Positions 1 to 13,700 of a DNA stretch of 64,000 nucleotides are shown in pieces. Source of the stretch: Epiperipatus broadwayi (taxonomy: Eukaryota > Onychophora > Udeonychophora > Euonychophora > Peripatidae). The notes under the pieces were generated by a model, which did not search any database, was not told the origin of the DNA, and saw only the letters and a list, made by a program, of their open reading frames with translations. The position numbers were made by a program, and so were the translations under genes. Positions within the stretch are counted from its first letter, which is position 1; each line of letters begins with the position of its first letter. The stretch spans positions 2,993,273 through 3,057,272 of the forward strand of contig JAQFVV010012423.1 in assembly GCA_028023455.1 (NCBI GenBank), given 5' to 3'.

Positions 1-330
1 TTACGTTGCTAATCCTACATTACACTGAAAAACATTTTATTATTAAATATCACTTACTAAGGTGAATACATTGATTGTAACATATTAATAATTTTAATGA
101 TTTTATCTGATTTAATATCACTGGTCAACAAACATGACTTACATATTATAATTAAATGTGCGTGGAGGTATTTGTGAATGTTTATAGTAAAAATGAAGTA
201 ATGTTTGATATATTTAAAAAAGAAATAGTGTAAAACTAGAAAAATATAAAAATAAATTTTATAACATTATGAGAACAGTAAATTTAATGGCTAAATTTTA
301 TTTATTTTGACATTAGAGAAGTAAATATAC
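1..330. other. AT-rich DNA, nothing recognised
   Basis: AT-rich sequence without a long open frame, RNA gene or clear repeat. Confidence 0.5.
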
Positions 331-436
331 GTCAAGCGTTATTAGCCAAGAGGTCAGCGCAGCTGCATTGCAAGCAAACAGTTGGTTGCAGACGGTTGTT
401 GCAGGTTCACCTCCCAGCAGATGTTATGATATATGA
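331..436 (+). repeat. tRNA-derived SINE-like copy 1
   Basis: Alignable by eye with 8427-8525; both start with GTCAAGC and hold an A-box-like stretch (GCCAAGAGGTC here) and a B-box-like stretch (AGGTTCACCTCCC at 402-414), spaced as in a tRNA-type RNA polymerase III promoter. A short run of A follows. The shared non-tRNA ends suggest two copies of one SINE rather than tRNA genes. No cloverleaf was proven. Confidence 0.45.
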
Positions 437-1488
437 GGAAAAAAAGAAGTAAATATATTATTTAATATTAAAATAAAGGTAAATAGTTGTAATTTTAGCT
501 TTAGAATAATTTTAATAAAAATGTTTTACATATGTAAAATGAACCATAAGATGATTGATTTTGCGGTGTATAAAGAAGAATTCCATCATTTGTAAAGAAA
601 TGATTACCAAACAACTGCATTAAAATTTTGCATACTAACTGCATTTGAGTAAAATAAGAGCTCGAATCTACCATTTTTTAATAACAAATTAAACAGTACA
701 AAAGGAAGTGTACCAATTAATTCGAGATTCTACTCTGTTGAAAATTGACCAGTAAACTTTATAAGCTATAAATCTTTAATTTTGCCATTATGACCACCTT
801 GTTGATTACCATGTCTGGCTAGAGGAATCATTAAGCATTCTCTTTCACAGTGGAGGCCAGCATTTGTGATCATCATCATCGAATATAATTTAATAACATA
901 ATAATTAAATGCTTACCCTATGATGCTGATAAAATTTTTAATTGGATAAATTTTCATTTTAATCTAGAAATTATTAGAATACAGCCAATGATTTTCAAGT
1001 CTTCAAAATAGTTTTAAAGTATTAAAATTACTGCATTAAATAAATGAAATTTTGCCTTTGTCTACAGTTTACTTGAATATTTAGTTAAACACACCTGTGA
1101 ATTTTAGTTTAAATTCAATGATTTTGTTTCACTACTTTTGAAAAAATAATCTTTTGGAAATCAATAAACGGAATATCATCCAATGAAGTAAATAACAAAA
1201 AAAAAATAATCATTTGGGGAATGTAACATAGTTACCCTCAGAATTTACTTAAAATTTGTGATAAATGACCTTATTATAGCTCTTTTAAAATGAAACATTG
1301 TACTATAAATGGATGAACATTATTGAAAGACTGTTTAACCTATCAAATAACTTTGGAAAATTAATGTTAGTAAAAAAAAATCATTACATTTATATAGTGA
1401 ACTTTTGAAAGAATGAAAGTAATATGTGTATTAAATATTATCAAAATCACACTTTTCTTTATTTTGCTGTAATATTCTATAAATACAA
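437..1488. other. AT-rich DNA, nothing recognised
   Basis: No coding frame or clear repeat seen. Short A-tracts only. Confidence 0.5.
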
Positions 1489-1548
1489 TTTATCCAACCA
1501 TTTCAAACACTTTTTAGCAAAACTCTTTATTTGTACATATACATATAC

Positions 1549-1586
1549 CTACGTTTCGACTGATCTGCAGTCTTCTTCAGAGCTAT
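1549..1586 (-). ncRNA. hammerhead-like motif at PLE end
   Basis: On the minus strand CTGAAGA (1580-1574) fits box CUGANGA. It is followed by a GACTG/CAGTC helix, then GAAAC (1557-1553) and GTA. There is an extra A before helix II and helix I is weak, so self-cleavage is doubtful. The mirrored copy at about 5037-5075 has lost the first box (GGAAGA). Hammerheads at PLE ends are known; activity of this one is unproven. Confidence 0.35.
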
Positions 1587-1852
1587 GATAAAATGATCAA
1601 AATAAAATACATAACTATATAATTACATTACAAAAATGTAAACAATAAAAACCTAAAAACAAAATAAAATATACTAAAAAAAGAAAACTGATAAAACTGA
1701 AATAAATAATCAAACCCAAATAAAACAATTAATATAAAATAAAATGTACAACATAAATAGAAAATAAATATAAATTATACATGTGTATTCTTAACTTTAT
1801 ACATACATATATATATACAAGGATAACCAATAATCTAAATACATATCATCTA

Positions 1853-2073
1853 TTTTTTTATTATTAACAATCTACTCATTATTTTATCCTTCAGAAATCT
1901 AAACTTTATCGTTATTAACTAGTATTCTTTTAATTTTAAATCATAAAATACCTATTATTTCTTTACTCATTCTTCTGTTAAAAATATTTTATATTTATTA
2001 TTATTTCTCAATATCGAAAACCTATAAACATTATCTTTGAACTTACCCAGTTTATTTTAGTCTTCTAAAAAAA
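1853..2073. repeat. inner arm of inverted repeat, left
   Basis: Matches 2757-2990 in inverted orientation, including the word pairs ACTGGGTAAGTTCAAAG and GAATGAGTAAGG as seen on the right arm. It belongs to the 3' region of the PLE. Confidence 0.7.
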
Positions 2074-2211
2074 CAAAAAAAAACCAACAAGTTTTTTTTC
2101 AAAAAATTATCTTATACCCTAGATTTCTCTATTACATATTATTTAAACCAAATATACAAATCCTCTACAACTCTTTATTTATATATTTTATACACTTTAA
2201 CTTTTATTATT

Positions 2212-2389
<178 letters not shown>

Positions 2390-2750
2390 ATTTTCATAAA
2401 TTTATATTATACTGCTTTATATGTAAATATTATACTAAGTTTATTTATTTATAATTTTTTATTATGTAATATCTATAAATATACCTACATTTATACTCCT
2501 ACTTAACTTAACCATTTTTTATCATCCACAACTTATTTATAAACAATTATCTCATTATATATTTACCTCTACATATTTCAATTAATAACTATATCTACAC
2601 CAATCTCATCCTAATCCCAGAATCTCTATTAAATTTTTGTTTTATCTTTTTTATTAATATAGCTTCTTTTATTTTCCTTTCTTTAATACTTTCTGTATGT
2701 AACCTCAATTTTATTGAACTTTGTGTAAATTTGTGTCCTGTTCTTTTGTT
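2390..2750 (-). pseudogene. PLE GIY-YIG endonuclease C-terminal remnant
   Basis: The minus-strand translation gives a degenerate stretch including NKRTGHKFTQSS and EAILIKKIKQKFNRDSGI, which resembles the end of PLE GIY-YIG domains (catalytic Glu region followed by a basic I-K-x-K-x-N stretch). It is followed by stops and lies directly upstream of the repeat-rich 3' region. No reverse transcriptase is left. The resemblance is short, so the call is tentative. Confidence 0.4.
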
Positions 2751-2756
2751 TTTTAA

Positions 2757-3010
2757 GAGACTAAAATAAACTGGGTAAGTTCAAAGACTGTAATGTTTAT
2801 AGGTTTTAGATATTAAGAAATAATAATAGATATAAAATATTATTTTAACAGAAGAATGAGTAAGGAAATAATAGATATTTTATGATTTAAAATTAAAACA
2901 ATATTAGTTAAAAACCATAAAGTTTAGCTTTCTGAAGGATAAAATAATTACTAGATTGTTAATAATAAAAAAATAGATAAGATATATATTTAGATTAATA
3001 GTTGTCTTTG
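2757..3010 (+). mobile_element. second PLE 3' region, 5' part, interrupted by RTE
   Basis: Inverted counterpart of 2073-1840. Homology stops near 3010 and resumes at 4829, while the left arm is uninterrupted. The intervening block is the RTE LINE, so this copy was split by the LINE insertion. Confidence 0.65.
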
Positions 3011-3011
3011 A

Positions 3012-4738
3012 TATAAGAAAGTATAATTGTGAACTAGCAAGGAAAGCTGTAGAAGCAAATAAAAGTCTAAAAAGTGTAAAAAAAAACATTTTGGTATTGG
3101 TAGGAAATTTATATCTGCAATATGAAAAAAAGATGGCATTATTACTAAAAAGAGAGATGGCATTATGAAAATGTGTAGAAGACTTCTATCAAGAATTATA
3201 TAGTAATAAAGAACAAGTGCCTCCTATACCTATTATATCTTCTGAATTTCCCAGAATTTTGAATGAGGAAGTGAGACATGCAATTAAATTTATGAAGAAA
3301 GGGAAGGCTCCAGGTAATGATGGAATTATAATTGATATATTAAAAGAAGCAGGTGAAGAAATAGAAAAAAAATTAGCAAAAGTTATATACCAAATGTCTT
3401 AATGATAAAGATGTACCAGATGATTGGAAGAATGCAGTATTAATATTAATATTTAAAAAAGGTGATAAAAAGATATTAGAAATTACAGACCTATCAGTCT
3501 TTTATCAGTTTTATACAAATTTTTTACTAAGATAATTACAACTTGTCTACAGAAAACACTGGATTTTTATCAACCAAGAGAACAAGCTGGATTTAAAAGT
3601 GGTTTTAGTACAGTAAATCATATTCAGGTATTGAGAAAAGTTATAGAAAGAACAAATGAATATGAGTTGCCATTATGCTTAGGATTTGTAGATTATGAAA
3701 AGGCATTTGATTCTATAAACATTTCTTCAGTGATTAAAGCATTGAATTATCAAGGTGTAGATCCAGGATATTGTCATATTTTAAAGAATATTTATAAAAA
3801 TGCAACAGCAACAATTAGATTACATAATGATAGTAGGAAAATCAACATTGGAAATGGTGTAAGACAGGGTGACTCCATATTTCCAAAACTTTTTACAGCA
3901 GTGCTGCAAGAAGTATTTTATGGATTAAAATGGGAAGCTAAAGGAATGAAAGTAAATGGAGAATATTTAAGTCATTTAGATTTTGCATATGATGTAGTTG
4001 TTTTTGCAAATAATGCTTTAGAGTTACTGGCAATGTTGCAGGATTTATCAGATGAAAGTAGGAAAGTAGGACTAAAGATAAATGTTAAAAAGACTAAAGT
4101 AATGTTTAATAGATTTTTTCAAAATATGAAAATAAAGATGGATTATGATGAGTTAGAAAAAATTAACAGTTACAAATACCTTGGTCAGATTATTAATACA
4201 AATAAAAACATAATGGATGAAATTAATAATAGAATTAAACTTGGTTGGAGTGCTTTTGGTAGAAATAACTTGATACTGAAAGGAAATATGCCTATATGTT
4301 TGAAAAGGAAGGTTTTTAATAAATGTGTTTTGCCAGTTTTTCCTTATGGATCTGAGACTTGGACACTTAATAGAAGAGCAATACAGAGACTTCAGACCAC
4401 TCAAAGAAGTATGGAGAGATGTATGTTGGGAGTAACAAGAAGAAATTGAAAACGCAATGTATGGGTAAGAGAACAAACAGGTGTTACTGACCTCATTGAA
4501 AAAATTAAAAGACTGAAGTGGAGCTGGGCTGGATATATTGCTAGAAGAGATGATAATAGATAGACAATTGAAATTTTGAACTGGAGTCCAAGAGATTGTA
4601 AAAGACCCAGAAAGAGACCACATATGAGATGGATGGATGAAATAAGAAAGTGTGCAGGCGAGAAGAGAAGCTAAAGATAGGAAAAGATGGATTGAACTTG
4701 GAGAGATCTTCATCCTGCAGTTGATTGATAATGGTTGA

Positions 4739-4745
<7 letters not shown>
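3012..4745 (+). pseudogene. RTE-type LINE, 5'-truncated, broken reverse transcriptase
   Basis: Open frames at 3217-3402 and 3631-4449 with intervening frameshifts encode a non-LTR reverse transcriptase. GFVDYEKAFDS is motif A, NGVRQGDSIF is motif B, and LDFAYDVVVFAN is motif C. The C-terminal part has SETWTLNRRAIQRLQTTQRS, continuing after a stop at 4447-4449 to a W-rich RTE tail ending near 4745 in TTGATAATGGTTGATGA. Motif C reads FAYD where the family has FADD, so one metal-binding aspartate is lost. The endonuclease domain is missing. The element sits inside a PLE 3' region and is followed by an AT microsatellite in place of the TGATGA tail. It is dead as an enzyme. Confidence 0.85.

Positions 4746-4827
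<82 letters not shown>
4739..4827. repeat. (AT)n microsatellite
   Basis: About 85 bases of pure AT at the RTE 3' end. Open frames of Tyr and Ile here are artefacts. Confidence 0.95.
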
Positions 4828-4828
<1 letters not shown>

Positions 4829-4831
<3 letters not shown>

Positions 4832-5129
4832 TTATGAATACACATGTATAATTTATATTTATTTTCTATTTATGTTGCACATTTTATTTTATATTGTTTT
4901 ATTTGGGTTTGATTATTTATTTCAGTTTTATCAGTTTTTGTAATATGTTTCATTTTGTTTTTCATTTTTTATTGTTTACATTTTTATAGTGTTATTATAT
5001 AGTTATGTATTTTATTTTGTTCATTGTATCATAGCATGGAAGAAGACTGCAGGGCAGTCGAAACATAGGTGTAGGTATATGTACAAATAAAGCGTTTTGC
5101 TAAAAAGTGTTTGAAGTGGTTTGGATAAA
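4829..5129 (+). mobile_element. second PLE 3' region, distal part
   Basis: Inverted match to 1815-1489, from ACACATGTATAATTTATATT to TTGGATAAA. It includes the decayed hammerhead-like segment at 5037-5075 and the end word CAAATAAAGCGTTTTGC. It completes the copy interrupted at 3010. Confidence 0.7.
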
Positions 5130-8100
5130 CAGTATTTAATATGTATATTCATAAAACGAACTCTATTACTGAAATCAACAGTAAATGTGCATATACATAA
5201 AGTGGATTTATATTATTCATGAACCTTAATGGATAAGAGCTTATTTAATAATTTATTTTCTTTGCTATATTTTATGATAAATATTTCAAACTTATTGCAT
5301 GTATTTAATATTTCTCATTGTTCTCATCAGTCTAAATGCCAGGTAGTATGGTTTAAATAATTAATTGATATAAAATGTTTGCATGTATCATTGTCGTTAG
5401 AAATAAGTTATTATTATTTTTGTTATAATTATTAATAGTAGTAGTATTAAATTTTCATATTAATTATGAGATGTTTTTGTTTTATAGATCTTATGTTTAT
5501 TTTTTAATCATATGATAGTAATGGTATTATATTATAAATGTGCTTAATCAAATAAATGATATTTAAAATGTATCTGTAATAGTAAAGTTAGAAGATAGTA
5601 GATAAAGATTTAAGTCAATGACTAAAGTTCAAATACAGAATGTGTTATTTATGATCTTAATGTTATATGAAATGCTGACCCACATTGTCATCATAGTTAT
5701 TTATAGAGTGTTAAATATTATACTCAAATAAATGTGGCTAAAAGCTAAGTCGATAAGATAAAGGGCTACTGTAGAGGAGATATTTGGGATTTATAAAATG
5801 AAAATTAATCTCTTTATTTTAATTTATAATATTAAGTATTTATTTATGTCTTATATACTAACAACTTTCTTTAATAAATTTTTGTTTTAGCAACACCTAA
5901 AGTCCAACATCATTTCATCTACCTGATATCATTTTTCCTAACAGTGCTTATAATTAAGTCAATTTATTTTAGAGAATGTGATTAAAGATATTATATTACA
6001 CATATTTGACTTTAATATGTATGTATTAATATTTTGTTAATAAAATTATTTGTTATTTAGAAATAATGACCTTTGTCTTATTATCATCATCATCAGATGG
6101 ATTTATAACATGGACACAAATTTAATTACAATTTTCAAAATTTTGTTATAACTTATAGAAATATTACACAGCTATATTTATATGCTACAAGATATGAGCT
6201 GGATGCACATATCTAATGGAAACTTGGTTTACATAAAAGCAATGAGACTTTTTTAGTAGTGTTATAGTAGATGAAATTGAAACCCTGGGAGATAGTAAAA
6301 ATTAAAATATTTTTTATTAGTTGATATTATGCTGACTACACATATATACTTTGATTTATGGTTACATATTTAGTAGTTATATAATTTATTAAAGGTTGTA
6401 AAACCCTGATATAATATTCAAAATGTTAATGTTTCATATAATAATGTAGTAATAAACAATATTAATGTGGAATTTGATTTGCTTTTTGCACAATGTTAAT
6501 TATTTTTAAAAGGATAAACTCGGATGTGAGTCATCATCCATTCATAAATTACGAATGTGTTATTACACATAAGTCAAGCTTTATAAACTTAGATTTACAT
6601 TTGACTATACCATTACAATATATATGAAGAATAAAAATCTTACCATATTATGTATGCAAATAATATTACATTATTGACTGGCTAAAATATTTAATGATAT
6701 TTTTTTACATGTGAACATACTCAACATATTCCCAAATTATAATTTAGGATTTTTCATTTTTATTGATTTTTATTATTATAATATAGGGATGAGTCTACAT
6801 CAAAATCTACAGAACCCAGTTCCAAACCAATTATTCCAACGCTCGAATCTCTTATAAATTTTTAAAGTATTCATTAATTATTTTTATAATTGCACAGACT
6901 GGATTTATAAATATTAAAATTTTACATAAACATTTTATGCAACATTTTAAAAATTATATTGCATACTTGTATATATGTATGATTACATGCATTTAATAGA
7001 TGTTTAAAGTGTTAATGTATTTAGGTTTAAAACTGTATACATATTTAATTATTTGTAAATAATATAACAAACATTAGGCAGATTAATACGACAAAAACAG
7101 GCTGATTACTTTAAAAAAACAAAAAACAAAAAAACAACTATTCTAGAATTAATTTCAATTTATATTATTTTATATGTGTTTTCTGTTTTTGACATGGTAA
7201 ATTGCTCAATTTTTTATACCAAATGAATTGAATGAAAAGCACTAAACTATTTTGAAAAATGACGTTAAACTACATAATTTATTTAGTTATACTTTTCCAT
7301 CTTTCAAGTAACATTAGTTTTTTATTGTACAAAAATGTCGAAAATTCCATGATGCCTTGTGATTAACTGCATTTAGGATTGCAGATGCAAATGACGGACT
7401 GCAAATTAAAGATGAATAGTTAAACTAAAATAATAATAAAAAAGTTGATCAAATTATCTTCATAATCATATATATTAAATTTGATTAATTGAAAAAATAT
7501 TAAAGCCTTAAATAGCTTCTATAATATATCTATATAAATTGCTTTTAACTAGTTCATTATATAGCAGCACATCTATAACGCCACCATGTAGATAAATAAT
7601 GAATAAGAAAGCAGTGTTCCTAAAGTCTGCGAATTTCCAAGTCGTTAAGATTTTTTTGCCTTTTAATTTAGAATATCTAAATTCCCAATTTATTATCCAA
7701 TAAATAAATATGCGGATTAGTTACGAGCAGAATAATTATCTAGAAGGAGAATCCTTTGACTATTCTTAAAAATTAAAATATTCAGCCTGGATTTCAATTA
7801 CGAATCATGTATAGTAGGCAAATTGGAATAATCAGTATATCGTAGGCTATAGTGTGTGTGTGTATATATATATATAAGTGAATAGGGTAAAAGTGAAATA
7901 CTAACTCTAAAATATATGACTTAGTACAATTTTTATAAAATAAATCAAATTACAATTTTATAAAAAAAAATATGACATATAAAATAATAAGACTATCTAT
8001 TTTTATAATGATAAATTATCAAAAGGGAAAATGTATTACTCAAAGAATATTAAGCATTTCTATATTGAAGCAGTCGATGTATAACCACATTGAATTTCAT

Positions 8101-8426
8101 GCTTCACCTTCCATACTAACCTCCTGTGGTACCCACAATTCAGACCTCGCTGTAGATATATGCCATTTCATCCACACATTGTATTGTAATAATTAAATAA
8201 AGCTATAAAAATATTTATTGAAGTAAAACAGAGGTGTGTGTGGTATGGATATGTATACGAAGCAATAATCTTAGAAATTTTATTGCTGAAAATTCAACAT
8301 TTTCTTTATATAGTTTTAACTATATTTTTTATATATATATGTATTTTAATTAAAATGTCGGAATTTAAAAACAAAAAGAAAAATGGGGAAGGCTAATTAA
8401 ATATTTTACTAATTAAAATTAAAAGA
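5130..8426. other. AT-rich DNA, nothing recognised
   Basis: 3.3 kb with no frame that looks protein-coding. A small TG/TA run lies at 7850-7876. A 74-codon frame at 7972-8196 has no recognisable motif and sits in AT-rich DNA; I do not call it a gene. Confidence 0.5.
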
Positions 8427-8600
8427 TGTCAAGCATTGGTGGTCAAGAGGTCAGCGACAGCTGCTTTACAATCAGTTAGCCCTGGTTAGCGGGTTTGCTT
8501 CCCGGCTGAAGCTATGACACATGAAAAAAAATCAAGAGATTACAGGGATAGCTGTGGGCAAGTGAAACCACATTCTTGGGTGATTATAAAGATATAAAAC
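8427..8600 (+). repeat. tRNA-derived SINE-like copy 2
   Basis: The tRNA-like head at 8427-8525 has an A-box-like TGGTCAAGAGG (8440-8450) and a B-box-like GGGTTTGCTTCCC (8491-8503). After ATGAAAAAAAATC comes an unrelated body. It aligns with 331-436. The 3' boundary is a guess. Confidence 0.45.
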
Positions 8601-11089
8601 GGCCTACAGAACAAAATATTTTATTCTTTATTCAGTATTCAAAATTCGATAGTCAGTATTATTATCAGTAATTTTGCAGAATAATTCAACTTTAAGAAGT
8701 TAACCCAAGTTTGGTGCTATAAACTTCAAGTAGACAAAATCCAGTGCCTTTCTCCTTTTCTCAGAGGCTGCCTGCTGCTGCCATGTCCCATCCATCTGAC
8801 TCACCACAGCAGATGACCGTCTCAGTGCTGACTGACTGCCATACCTGCCTGCAAATCTTAAAGCACTAGAAGAAGTGAATCTATCTTTGTGCATTCACAA
8901 TAGTTCTTGAGGTAATCTCATTCCATGTAGAGCTGCATTTAATTTAAATCCTTTTTGTAATTTCTATTAAGATGTAGCTAAACCTTTGTACTTTAATTCA
9001 CACATTAATTTATAAGTTTCTGTTAAGTATGCTCTCAAACTCTCTCTCTCTCTGTAATTTCCTACTAATATAATGTAATCCTAACTATGCCCTTTCATGC
9101 TTAATTATATTATATAACTTTGTGCAGCTCCATGAAATATTTAACTTATTATTGTGGATAAAATATATAATAAAACTATTTTGAGAGAGGTAAATTATTT
9201 TTAGATGATTTCTTCAATTGACTAGTCAGCAACCAGCATATTTCAGGATTTTTTCAACCACTATAGCATTTTTAAAATATTTCTCATTGAAGATTAGATG
9301 GAATGTTTATATTTTAACTGTAAAGTTATGATAACATTGTATCTATGTTTTCATGGGATAATTTGTAAAATTATCATTGTGCACCAATTAAAAATTGATC
9401 CATTAGATGTTCTGTTAATATATTTCTTTTAATATTCTCCTTTTATAATGTACTCCAATTGTTTTATTTTTCTAATCCATTTCCATAAGAGTTCGGGATT
9501 TAAAACCATATAGTACAATACTCCATAAACAGCATATTAACATACTATTTTTTATTAATGTTTGAGTCTAATTTCAAAAATCTCATTATCTAATTGGCTT
9601 TTCATTTTGAGTTTTTCAATGCAAATGTTTTCCAAAATAATAGAAATTTTTAACATTCCAAAAAAACATTTCATCTCTTTGCAATTATATTTGGTATGTT
9701 ATGTATAATTTCATTATTTCTTTTAGTACTTTTGATATCAGTTGTAGGACCTATTTCTAGAATTTTTGTTGTTAGTCACATAACAAGAATTTAAAATTTT
9801 TGTCTAAAACACACAATATATTTGTTTGAATTGCATATTCTTAAATTTTTGTTACCACTGGATTATACTCTTTTTTTATAAGATACTTTGTGTTATTATT
9901 TTTAATAGAAATAATTACACCCTAGAGAAGGTAAATGATCTTGTCCATTAACTTTTAAATTTTATTATATTTAATATACAATCATTCTGTTTCACTTCTG
10001 AATTTGGATTTACTTTTTGCTTCAATATGTGTAATTGTCTTCAATAAGTTAAGGTAATTACAGTGTGATTGATTCAAAGTAAATATCTTAGGATCACACC
10101 ACAACTCTGTCATATGCTATTTTCAGATGTCATATGATCTCAAAATACAGCAATGGATTATTTACTGTTATTGCAATACTTTAAAATCTAATATGCAAGT
10201 TTTATATTAGTTTACCATATCGATTCTAACAAGCACTTTTTTAAACTAAAAATAGAAAAGTAATAAATTAATCAATTTTCCTGTTGTGTCATCTACTTAT
10301 GTTGATAAATTTATTGCTTGTTTTATTTACACTCATTTTATCTAATATTAAATATAATGTTAAATGTTATGTTCAGGCTACCAATAGGTGACACGGGTGA
10401 TGGATTTTGAAGTTACCTTCAGATATAAAGGTCAGCTGAAGAAATAAAAAGTACATTACCAAGAATATCTCAAGCTGCCCAATAAGTTGTTGATTCATTG
10501 AAGGTTTCCTATATAAACAATCTTTTCTGTCTTCTTTCTTTTTCTTCTTCAGTCACTTAAGTTAATTTAGGACCAACTAATCATGGAACTCCCATGCCTC
10601 TGGTCATTTCTTTTCACTAATTATGACAATGGAATTGTAAGTTTTTGTCACCACTTTTAAATCCTTTAAATTCGAGTGCAGCACTTCTGATATGAATTCC
10701 CATTTTTATATTTTTAAGTTCAAATCCTTGAGAATTAAGAAAGCTATGACAAATATAGGTTCAGTAGGCCAGCAGTTCTTAATTGGATTTTGTTTGAAGT
10801 GAGACAATCACTAATGCATCTGTTGGGAACTGGATTTGAGACAGAAATAATAGTTCACAAAGATTGTATACATAGGCAGCCCTCTTTAGGAATCCCTATG
10901 CCTGCATCAGAAGCAGAAGGGGCCAAGAAAAATTGTTCTAAAAATAACTTGGCTCAAACAACGTGAATAGATTGTTATGTGTATGGGTTTTATCATTGCA
11001 GTGATAGAAATAATAACATCAGAAGTAATGGTAACTTAGAAACCAGTAGTGATATTAAAGATAAATTTTATAAATCTAACTTTTCCTAA
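8601..11089. other. no recognised gene
   Basis: A 64-codon minus frame at 8700-8894 is slightly GC-richer than its surroundings but has no known motif. The rest is AT-rich. The segment 10740-10940 is less AT-rich and may be decayed mobile DNA. Confidence 0.4.
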
Positions 11090-13700
11090 ATATTAGGTCT
11101 ATGAAATATAAGAACTTTATATGATAAAACTTTTTAAAACCAAACAGAAGAATTGCATTAGTTATTAAAGAGATGTCAAGATTTAAAAAAATATATATAA
11201 CTGCTTTTAATGAAACTCAAGTTCTATCTGGAGAAATGTTAATAAAATAGATGGTTACCAATTCTTTTGGAAATGCAGTTAAGTCAGTAAAAAAGGCATA
11301 ATCTTAGATTTGTTGTAAAGCCTAATTTAGTATCTTCTATTCTTAGAATTACTTGTTTTTATCAATGAAAGTCTAGAAATGTTAAAACTTGACTTGCACA
11401 AAAGTATTTCTGCCTATTTTATTATACTTATGCTCTATCTTTAGATTCAGAGAAAGAAAGCTTTTATTTTTTGTTTGGTATTATTACATCAATATGTTAA
11501 AAAAATCAAATTGTTCTTCTTGGAGAGCTTTAATGTTCATGTTAATACAAAGAATAGATTTTGTTCAAAGGTTATTGAAAATCATAGTATTGATAAATTG
11601 ATGATGTAAATTAAAATGGTCTGTTACTGAATATCTCAAACACTTTGCTTAGACAGAAAAACTACTAGAAAGAAATATGGATTCATTCATGCTAAAATAA
11701 TGGCATTTGATATGTAATTGTATAATTAGAAGTCATAATTAAAGATAAGTTTGTATAATGTTAGCTCTTAGAAGTGAAGATTATTAAATGGATTATATAT
11801 TACTTTAAGATTAAAATGATAGATGTTTTAAAAATTAGATCTTATTCTAATCATACAAGAAATTTGATATTTGTTCTTTAGAAGTATTTACTGTGTGTAG
11901 TATATTTCATAGCTACTAAACAATAAACTTACTAGTTGGACCCCAGAAATAGACACATTACTATAGGCATGGAATTTTCTCAAGGAATGTGTTATGGATG
12001 CAAATATATCTATAGTTGGTTCACTAAAAAGACTTGTGATTGATTTTATGATATAATAGTATTAGTGATTTAATTAACAGAAAATATGTGATCTTTGATG
12101 CTTGGGAAAATAATAAATTAATTGTGGAATTTTAATGTAGAGATCTGAGAGCAGAATTTCAAGAAGTGATAAGAAAGTTTAAAAATGATTGGTGCATTAA
12201 AACAGCAAAGCAGATTTTCGATGATTATGTTTAATGTAGATATCTTTTTAAAGACATCAAAAGCAATACATTAGTATCACAATACCCTTTAATCTAGCAA
12301 TGACACTCTCTTATATAATAAGGATATGTGGAAAGAGTAATTTGATCATCTTTTGAATAATGATACAAAATTGAAATGATGATTTTTAATGAGATCTCCA
12401 TTTTCTTTACTCATTTAGATTTTGACTAAAATATCCAATAACAAGAAATCAAAACAGTTCTTCATAATCTTAAAAATGAAAATACTGTCAGGTTCTTATG
12501 AAGTTCAAGTGTTAATATGTGGTGGAATATATTAGTTACAAAAATATTGAACATTTTTAGGTCTACATGAACACAGAAAGTTGTGCCATCTATCTTTAAG
12601 AATGCTTTATTTTGAAAATAAAATGAATAGACAAAATTATTGTAATTATCATTAAATATTATTTTTATTCACTACAACAACGGTAGTGTTTTAGAATGAT
12701 CTGAAAAGTTTACTTCCAGTTAAAGATGAACTGTTATCAGAGGTTCATTGTAATTATAGAGAATCAAAAAGCATTAAAAACATAGTTTTACTTGCTAGGC
12801 AAATATAAAAAATGTGTAAGAATAAAAAAAGTTATTTATATATCGCACTTATAGATTTGATCAAGGCATTTATTTCAGTTAATTAAACAGGTATATAGTT
12901 CTGTGTAAAATTAAATGGTTGACTACCAAAATTTGTTAATATTGTACAGCTTCTATATGATTACTTGAAAAAATGTGTTATTGTTTAAGTTAAAAAGTCT
13001 GAAACATTTAAAATGGAAATTAATGTTTACTTGCTCCAACATTATTTTTACTTTTTATGATGATAGTTGGAGCTTTTTGTAAGGGGCTTATTGAACAACT
13101 ATAAATATGTGATACAGATTTGGTGATGGAGTTTTTAATTTGAATCAATTTAAAACAAAAACAAGAACTTCTTTAAGATTCTGCATTTAAAGTATGCTGA
13201 TGATTGTACTATTATTCCTGTTTAAAAGACAATTTACAGAATGTCTTCGTTTGAATACAATAAATAATGATTTTACTTTAATAAGTACTGTTCAAAAAAA
13301 TCAAGTTCTTTATCAGCCAATTACCAACAAATATTGTGAGCAACCTTTAGTTAGGATGGTTATTAATTTGAGAATGTAAACCAATTTAAAGTTCTTAGTA
13401 GTTTTAAAAATAGAAAGGTAAACTTAGATGTTGAGATATGTGAAACAGAGTCAAAAGAGTTAATATTGCTTTTAACAAGTTAAAAGATAAGACACTTCAT
13501 CACAGGTAAATGACTGTAGTAACTATGTTAGCTGTATACAGCACTGTTATTTTATCTAATTTATTGTATGGAAATAAGACTTGGACACTATATTAACACA
13601 CTATAAGGGCATTAAAAGTTTCATTTTAGGAATGGTAAGATCATTCAAATAATAAATAAATTTTTACCTTGCTGTACTTAATGCTATAAAATCCATTATA
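11090..13700 (+). pseudogene. decayed full-length LINE (endonuclease plus reverse transcriptase)
   Basis: Pieces in all three plus frames follow the order of a common invertebrate LINE polyprotein. First come APE-type endonuclease remnants: YAL-LDSE near 11430 and NGLLLNISNTLLRQKNY at about 11610. Then reverse transcriptase remnants: YIALIDLIKAF near 12840, PKFVNIVQLLYDYLKK near 12930, and YADDCTII near 13195 (motif C). The distal TVVTMLAVYSTVILSNLLYG and KTWTLY lie near 13510-13590. Many stops and frameshifts show that it is ancient. The family is inferred from motif order, not from a search. Confidence 0.65.

Noticed and set aside
4153-4943. Long minus and plus frames with Tyr-Ile runs
   Set aside because: They run through the AT microsatellite and the antisense of the RTE; no independent coding evidence.
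8700-8894. 64-codon minus frame, GC-richer than its surroundings
   Set aside because: No motif, no neighbours and no start or splice context; not enough to call a gene.
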